Shown: positions 59,257-63,390 of the stretch, piece after piece
Layout of the letters: the number at the start of each line of letters is the position of its first letter
Position numbering within the stretch: position 1 is the stretch's first letter
NCBI GenBank assembly: GCA_029265905.1
Contig: JAJUGR010000012.1
Coordinates: forward strand, 1-63,390
DNA from: Sporomusaceae bacterium
GTDB taxonomy: Bacteria > Bacillota > Negativicutes > Acidaminococcales > JAJUGR01
DNA: 63,390 nucleotides
Direction of reading: 5' to 3'
The notes under the pieces: generated by a model
Database searches by the model: none
What the model was told of the DNA's origin: nothing
Seen by the model: only the letters and a program-made list of their open reading frames with translations
Position numbers and translations under genes: made by a program

Positions 59257-59835
59257 TTGCACCGGAGAGAAGAGTTGGTTAAACGGCTGGTCATTGGTAT
59301 AAGCGGGGCAAGCGGCATCCCGATCGCGGTTGGCTTGTTAAAGGAAATGAAGAAAAGGCCGGAGTGGGAGACTCATCTGGTGATCACGCAAGGCGCGCAA
59401 AAAACGATTGCGCAGGAGTCGCGGTTTTCTTGCCGGGATATTGAAGCCATGGCGACAAAATGCTATGCGATCAACGACATCGGCGCGAGTATTGCCAGCG
59501 GCACCTTTCACACGGAGGGAATGGTCGTTGTTCCGTGCAGCATGAAAACCGTGGCCGGGATTGCCAACGGCTTCTCGGAAAACCTGCTGCTGCGGGCGGC
59601 CGACGTCACGCTCAAGGAGGGCCGCAAGCTGGTCTTAGTGGCGCGCGAGTCGCCCCTTGGCTCGGTACACCTTTCCAATATGCTGTCGCTTGCGCAGCAA
59701 GGTGTTAAAATCTTGCCGCCCATGCTGACCTTTTACAATAAGCCGGAGAGCATTGAGGATATGACACGGCATATCATTGGGAAAATAACGGATGTTTTTC
59801 AGGTCGAGACGATGGGGTTCCGGCGATGGGCGTAA
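59257..59835 (+). CDS. lpdB: UbiX-like flavin prenyltransferase (LpdB-like)
   Basis: 192 residues from TTG 59257; TTG 59275 with GGAGAGAAGAG upstream is an alternative that starts nearer KRLVIGISGASG. It binds FMN through GISGASG at residues 14-20 and has the conserved EGMVVVPCSMKTVAGIANGF, the RKLVLVARESPLG loop and an MLTFYNKP segment. UbiX makes the prenylated FMN cofactor needed by UbiD, so its place in the cluster with lpdC is functional. It overlaps the next gene by 10 bases. Confidence 0.92.
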   Translation: MHRREELVKRLVIGISGASGIPIAVGLLKEMKKRPEWETHLVITQGAQKTIAQESRFSCRDIEAMATKCYAINDIGASIASGTFHTEGMVVVPCSMKTVAGIANGFSENLLLRAADVTLKEGRKLVLVARESPLGSVHLSNMLSLAQQGVKILPPMLTFYNKPESIEDMTRHIIGKITDVFQVETMGFRRWA

Positions 59836-60218
59836 TCGGGCAAAAAACAATCCTGCCCACAGTGAAAACTGCGGGCAGGATAACGATTAACTTTGCGGCT
59901 GTCGAAATGGGAAAGGATTTATGCGTGGTGGTCTGCGGCGGCGACCGCCCGCATTTAGGGGCGGCGGCGCTGGCGCAATGCCGGTCGAGTCTCGCTGAGA
60001 CGCAGGCGATGAGCGCCTCAGTGTCTGTGTTGACGCTGTTAGGCCACAAGGAGGATCGGCTCGCGGCCAAAGTGGCGAAGCGGCTGGCAAAAAGTCTAGG
60101 GGCGAACGTGGCGGTATTGTGCGGAATACACGTGGATGATATTGCTGAGCGCGAGATCGAAGCGGTTCTGCGCATGGTCGATGAGTGGTGCGAAGCATAT
60201 CTGCAGTCTACTTTTTAA
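59826..60218 (+). CDS. lpdD: LpdD-like partner of the gallate decarboxylase
   Basis: 130 residues. The VVCGGDRPHLGAAALAQ block and the compact alpha/beta pattern match the small LpdD subunit found next to gallate decarboxylases, reported as a prenylated-flavin-handling partner. Its role here is taken from family. ATG 59826 lies inside the end of lpdB, and the 3' end overlaps the end of the oppositely directed LysR gene by 11 bases. Confidence 0.8.
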   Translation: MGVIGQKTILPTVKTAGRITINFAAVEMGKDLCVVVCGGDRPHLGAAALAQCRSSLAETQAMSASVSVLTLLGHKEDRLAAKVAKRLAKSLGANVAVLCGIHVDDIAEREIEAVLRMVDEWCEAYLQSTF

Positions 60219-61092
60219 ACCACTTGATCAGGAAGTTACGGAAAAGGTTGGCGTTAGGCGAGAGTTTCCTGCCATGGGGGAACACCAGGGCAACCGTGCT
60301 GACAGCCGGCTCCTGCAATTCTACGAGTGCAATATCAGGATGGTTGAAAAAGGCGATTACTTTTTTCATGAGTAGCGACACGCCGATCTTCTCTGTGACA
60401 AAACCGATGATGGTTTCAATGCGTGTATGTTGATAACGGATCAAGGGGTTAAAGCCTGCTCTGGCGCAAACGGACAGGCATTGGTCGTATAGGCCAATGC
60501 CTGAATCTAAAAAGACAAAGGTTTCATTGGCCGCTTCCTTAAGGGACAACGGCCCTTTGTGTGCCAGCGGATGGTCTTTAGATGTTACCAGTACCAATTC
60601 ATCTTCTGCTAGCGGCATTGTTTTATAGGCGTTCGTTTTTAGTGTGGTAGTTCGCACAATCGCCAATTCAATCAGTTCGTCGTCGAGCATTTTAACGATT
60701 TGTTCGCCTTTTTCTTCGAAAATTTGAATTGCAATATCTGGATATTGCTGCTCAAAAGCGTGTATGGCACGATGGAAACCATATTGGCTCATAATCGGGA
60801 TCGAACCGATGATTAGGCGGCCTTCCTGCGGCTGGCGGTATTGCTGCATTTTCAGCAGCATTAGCTCATGCTTGGCGACGATTTCTTCGGCAAAGAGGAG
60901 AAACTCCTGACCGGCGGAGGTCAGCCGGATCGTGCGCGAAGCCCGGTCAAACAGCTTCAGGCCCAACCCATCTTCTAATTGGCGGATGTGTTTTGATAGG
61001 GAGGATTGGGAGATACATAGCTGGTCGGCGGCCAACGTCACATGTTGATATTTGGCTATGGTCAAGAAGTACTTCAGTTGCGTAATGTCCAT
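60208..61092 (-). CDS. LysR-family transcriptional regulator
   Basis: 294 residues. The N-terminal winged helix is MDITQLKYFLTIAKYQHVTLAADQLCISQSSLSKHIRQLEDGLGLKLFDR. The C-terminal periplasmic-binding-like effector domain starts near residue 90 (GRLIIGSIPIMSQYGF). It resembles the CynR/HcaR-like subgroup by length; the effector is unknown. It reads toward the lpd cluster and converges with lpdD. It is the likely controller of the palindrome before lpdC, though LysR genes usually diverge from their targets. Confidence 0.92.
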   Translation of the reverse strand: MDITQLKYFLTIAKYQHVTLAADQLCISQSSLSKHIRQLEDGLGLKLFDRASRTIRLTSAGQEFLLFAEEIVAKHELMLLKMQQYRQPQEGRLIIGSIPIMSQYGFHRAIHAFEQQYPDIAIQIFEEKGEQIVKMLDDELIELAIVRTTTLKTNAYKTMPLAEDELVLVTSKDHPLAHKGPLSLKEAANETFVFLDSGIGLYDQCLSVCARAGFNPLIRYQHTRIETIIGFVTEKIGVSLLMKKVIAFFNHPDIALVELQEPAVSTVALVFPHGRKLSPNANLFRNFLIKWFKK

Positions 61093-61181
61093 AATTTAAC
61101 AAAACACCTCCGCCTGTTGCGCGCAGATTCACATGCTGCTATGTTAGGCGTCCGCCTGGAAGCGCCTTGGCATTCCTGTTC

Positions 61182-61210
61182 ATTCTAACATTATCGGGTT
61201 GTTGCTGCAA
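61182..61210 (-). promoter_or_regulatory. Promoter of the LysR gene
   Basis: On the minus strand TTGCAG (61205-61210) and TAGAAT (61182-61187) are 17 bases apart, giving a leader of about 80 bases. Confidence 0.6.
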
Positions 61211-61268
61211 ACTTTTTAATGTGACAAGGTTCCAGCGGTTTTTTGCGGGCATGGGCGTGCCGCAGGGT

Positions 61269-63032
61269 CTAGTGTTTGCAAATCAGCTCGGATTCTTCCT
61301 CCATCTCTTCGTTGTGGGAATTGCGTATAATCGCCGGGGCGCACTCAATGGCGACCCAAATGGCCAGGACGATGTAAATCAGGCACAGCGCCGGGACAAC
61401 GATGTTCGTTCCAACCGGCATCACAAAGACGCCGTTTTTAATCGTATAGGAAGCGAAGGTGCTGGCCAAAGCCCACGTGCTCATAACAAACATAAAGATT
61501 GCCGGGATCAGCGTCACTAACCAGGCTTTCTTGTTTTTGGCGGTTCGTTGCAGCCAGACGGTAATGCCGACGAGAGCCAGCGCCGCCAGCAATTGATTGG
61601 AGGAGCCAAACGTTTTCCAGAACAAGCTCCAGATGGCCACCGGTTTGCCGGCCGGATCCGTCAGGTTGATCGTCATGAGACCGAGCGGGATGCCGCCGAT
61701 CAGCATGGTTGAGACAATCCGCCCGGACCAGCCTTTCCACCCGGTAAGCTCCTGGATGATGAAGCGGCCGAGACGGGTGCAGATGTCCAAGGTGTCATAG
61801 ACGAACGTTGTGAACGCCATCAGGCCGAAGGAAATGCCGAACGCCTTGCTTATGCCGATCAGCTCCATGAACGAGCCAAGGCCGTTGGCGTAAATGAAGT
61901 TTGGCGACTTGCCCAGCAGGGCGTCGCCCTTCGGCAGAATCATAACCGTCGACAAAGCGATCAGGGCGACGATCGATTCGGCCAGCATCATGCCGTAGCC
62001 GATCGGCTTGGCGCTTGTTTCGTTCGCCAGCTGCTTGGAGGTCGTTCCGGAACTGACGAGACTGTGAAAACCAGAGCAGGCGCCGCAGGCGACCGTGATA
62101 AAGAGCATCGGGAACATCGGGGACCAGAAGTTATCGGACCCGATTGCATTTTTCCAGGCCGGGTATTGCGTTTCAAACCCGCCAAAGAGAATGCCGATGA
62201 AAGCCACGACTAATGTTGCGTACAGGAAATAGCCGCCTAAATGTCCGCGCGGCTGCAAAAGCGCCCACACGGGCACAATGCCGGCGACGAAACAGTAGGC
62301 GATGATGACGAAATTCCAGACCTTTTGCGCCGCTTGCGGCGTTGCGAGCCCCAGCATCTCCTGCAGGTTGAAGGGGATATATTGGCCGACCCAAATTGAA
62401 ACGCCGACCAACGGGAGGAAGATCGCAGTGGCCACATTAAGCGACATGTTGGTGTATTTGAGCAAAAAGCCCATCATAACAGGTAAAATCAAATATAAAA
62501 TGGAGGAAGTGGCGGTTGCGCCGCCGCCGACCACCGAGTCGTCGTCCAAGTTGACGGTGTTGACAAAAGAAGCAGTGGTGATATCCGTGAATGCAACGAT
62601 AATCATGACGAGGGTGAAGAAAATAAAAACATTGAAAAGGATCCAAACACGATTGGAAACGTAGTTTCTCATCGTATCGGCAATGCCAGCCGCTTTATGG
62701 CGAATCGAAGCGACAAGTGAGCCCATGTCGTGAATGCCGCCGATGAAAATGGTGCCCAGAATGATCCAGATGAAGGTAGGAACCCAGCCGAACGTGATGC
62801 CGGCAATGACCGGACCCGTTACCGGACCTGCCGCGGCGATGGCTGAGAAATGCTGGCCGGCCAAATATTTTGCCTCTGTCGGCACGTAGTCTACGCCGTC
62901 TTCCATTTCAACCGAAGGTACTTTTCTTGAATCATCCAGTTCAAAAACCTTGCGGGCGACGAACTTGCCATAGGTGAAATAAGCCAAAAGAAGGACAAGT
63001 GTGCCAATCCCAATAACGACCAGAATGTTCAT
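61269..63032 (-). CDS. cstA: Carbon starvation protein CstA family transporter
   Basis: 587 residues and about 16 membrane helices. The CstA start YFTYGKFVARKVFELDDSRKVPS and the HFSAIAAAGPVTGPVIAG, GGIHDMGSLVAS and ACGACSGFHSLVSSGTTSKQL blocks are highly characteristic. Members import pyruvate or peptides and are induced by starvation; which of these it carries is not clear. It has AGGAGGTATATA before its ATG and its own promoter. It ends 176 bases upstream of the LysR gene, and a shared transcript is possible. Confidence 0.94.
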   Translation of the reverse strand: MNILVVIGIGTLVLLLAYFTYGKFVARKVFELDDSRKVPSVEMEDGVDYVPTEAKYLAGQHFSAIAAAGPVTGPVIAGITFGWVPTFIWIILGTIFIGGIHDMGSLVASIRHKAAGIADTMRNYVSNRVWILFNVFIFFTLVMIIVAFTDITTASFVNTVNLDDDSVVGGGATATSSILYLILPVMMGFLLKYTNMSLNVATAIFLPLVGVSIWVGQYIPFNLQEMLGLATPQAAQKVWNFVIIAYCFVAGIVPVWALLQPRGHLGGYFLYATLVVAFIGILFGGFETQYPAWKNAIGSDNFWSPMFPMLFITVACGACSGFHSLVSSGTTSKQLANETSAKPIGYGMMLAESIVALIALSTVMILPKGDALLGKSPNFIYANGLGSFMELIGISKAFGISFGLMAFTTFVYDTLDICTRLGRFIIQELTGWKGWSGRIVSTMLIGGIPLGLMTINLTDPAGKPVAIWSLFWKTFGSSNQLLAALALVGITVWLQRTAKNKKAWLVTLIPAIFMFVMSTWALASTFASYTIKNGVFVMPVGTNIVVPALCLIYIVLAIWVAIECAPAIIRNSHNEEMEEESELICKH

Positions 63033-63173
63033 TATATACCTCCTCGCGCGCTCTTTTGCGCAACATTATGCTGTTCCCCGCAAATCAACCCTCCTTTCAA
63101 AACGTCATGCAGAGCAATTGGCGTCTTAGTGGTGCGGAGCAAGTTCCGTTCCGGGAGTACTCGCCTCACCTCA

Positions 63174-63202
63174 ACTATACATACATTAAATGGAATAGTC
63201 AA
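63174..63202 (-). promoter_or_regulatory. Promoter of cstA
   Basis: On the minus strand TTGACT (63197-63202) and TATAGT (63174-63179) are separated by 17 bases, a near-consensus sigma-A promoter. It leaves a leader of about 135 bases to the cstA ATG, which holds a second Shine-Dalgarno, AAAGGAGGG, followed by a possible five-codon ORF (63066-63083). Confidence 0.8.
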
Positions 63203-63294
63203 ATTATTTAAATATTTTTTGCGGGCGCAATAGTGAGCGCGGACGAGAAAAGTTAGTGTAAAATTATTGTAGGGGTTTTTGAGGGGGAAATAGA

Positions 63295-63356
63295 AGAAGA
63301 CAACACCGTCCGCCAGGACGAGTAACCAAAATGATTACTCAGAGGTGATGTCTTCT
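63295..63356 (+). other. Three-way-junction RNA leader before an ORF
   Basis: AGAAGACA-A-CACC (63295-63307) pairs with GGTG-A-TGTCTTCT (63344-63356). Two hairpins sit inside: GTCC-GCCA-GGAC (63308-63319) and AGTAA-N9-TTACT (63321-63339). The ribosome site AGAGGTGA (63341-63348) lies at the closing stem. The outer stem ends exactly one base before ATG 63357. This looks like translation control of the kind used in insertion-sequence leaders, but the element is cut by the edge of the window. Confidence 0.5.
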
Positions 63357-63390
63357 ATGAAATTAATTCGCTCTCTTATGCCAATATTCC
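63357..63390 (+). CDS. Start of an unidentified ORF, cut by the window edge
   Basis: ATG 63357 opens a frame reading MKLIRSLMPIF to the end of the window, after a good ribosome site. Eleven residues are not enough to name it. A transposase is one possibility given the structured leader. Confidence 0.4.
   Translation, partial: MKLIRSLMPIF

Overview
This is a chromosomal window from a fairly GC-rich, low-oxygen-adapted Firmicute. I infer a Negativicutes/Sporomusaceae-type organism. The reasons are Firmicutes gene orders (rapZ-yvcK-whiA, cggR-gap-pgk-tpi-gpmI-eno-secG-rnr-smpB), a SCIFF peptide with its radical-SAM maturase, rubredoxin, a B12-dependent ribonucleotide reductase, a BioW-type biotin operon, sigma-54, frequent GTG/TTG starts and Firmicutes-style LexA and CggR operators. 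The species cannot be named from sequence alone.

Layout. 1-6891: the SOS-controlled excision-repair operon uvrB-uvrA-uvrC with a LexA box inside its promoter. 7065-9547: rubredoxin, a small membrane protein, a Cof-type HAD phosphatase, a noncoding repeat and an MBL-fold hydrolase. 9660-15327: biotin operon bioB-(unknown membrane protein)-bioW-bioF-bioD-bioA, with a BirA-like operator and a strong terminator. 15408-21075: PHP phosphatase, rapZ, yvcK, whiA, polysaccharide deacetylase and an exported protein, mostly overlapping head to tail. 21151-24156: SCIFF peptide, its maturase and rpoN. 24187-31235: the glycolytic operon, with Pgk and TpiA fused into one protein. 31300-35655: secG, esterase, thioesterase, rnr and smpB. 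35669-37212 (minus): CoA-binding protein and EamA exporter. 37421-37767: tmRNA. 38314-42647: arsenic cluster (arsR, permease, universal-stress protein, DUF2703 protein, ACR3 pump, arsenate reductase). 42914-47078: class II ribonucleotide reductase, a serine hydrolase and a 72-residue protein. 47374-55636: a complete Wadjet type I plasmid-defence operon jetABCD. 55715-56788: PfkB-family kinase. 56926-60218: a gallate/hydroxyarene-decarboxylase cluster lpdC-DUF554-lpdB-lpdD with a palindromic operator. 60208-63202 (minus): a LysR regulator and a CstA-type carbon-starvation transporter. 63295-63390: a structured leader and the start of an ORF cut by the window edge.

Function. The first 37 kb is mostly core genome: DNA repair, cofactor synthesis, cell-envelope regulation, glycolysis, RNA turnover and ribosome rescue (rnr, smpB and ssrA lie together). 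From about 37.8 kb the sequence becomes accessory: arsenic resistance, anti-plasmid defence, aromatic-acid decarboxylation, and intergenic gaps with long inverted repeats. The most notable items are the intact Wadjet operon, the DUF2703 and universal-stress genes inside the arsenic operon, the unassigned membrane protein in the biotin operon, the Pgk-TpiA fusion, and several structured noncoding elements (8483-8646, 37885-37982, 56792-56842, 63295-63356).
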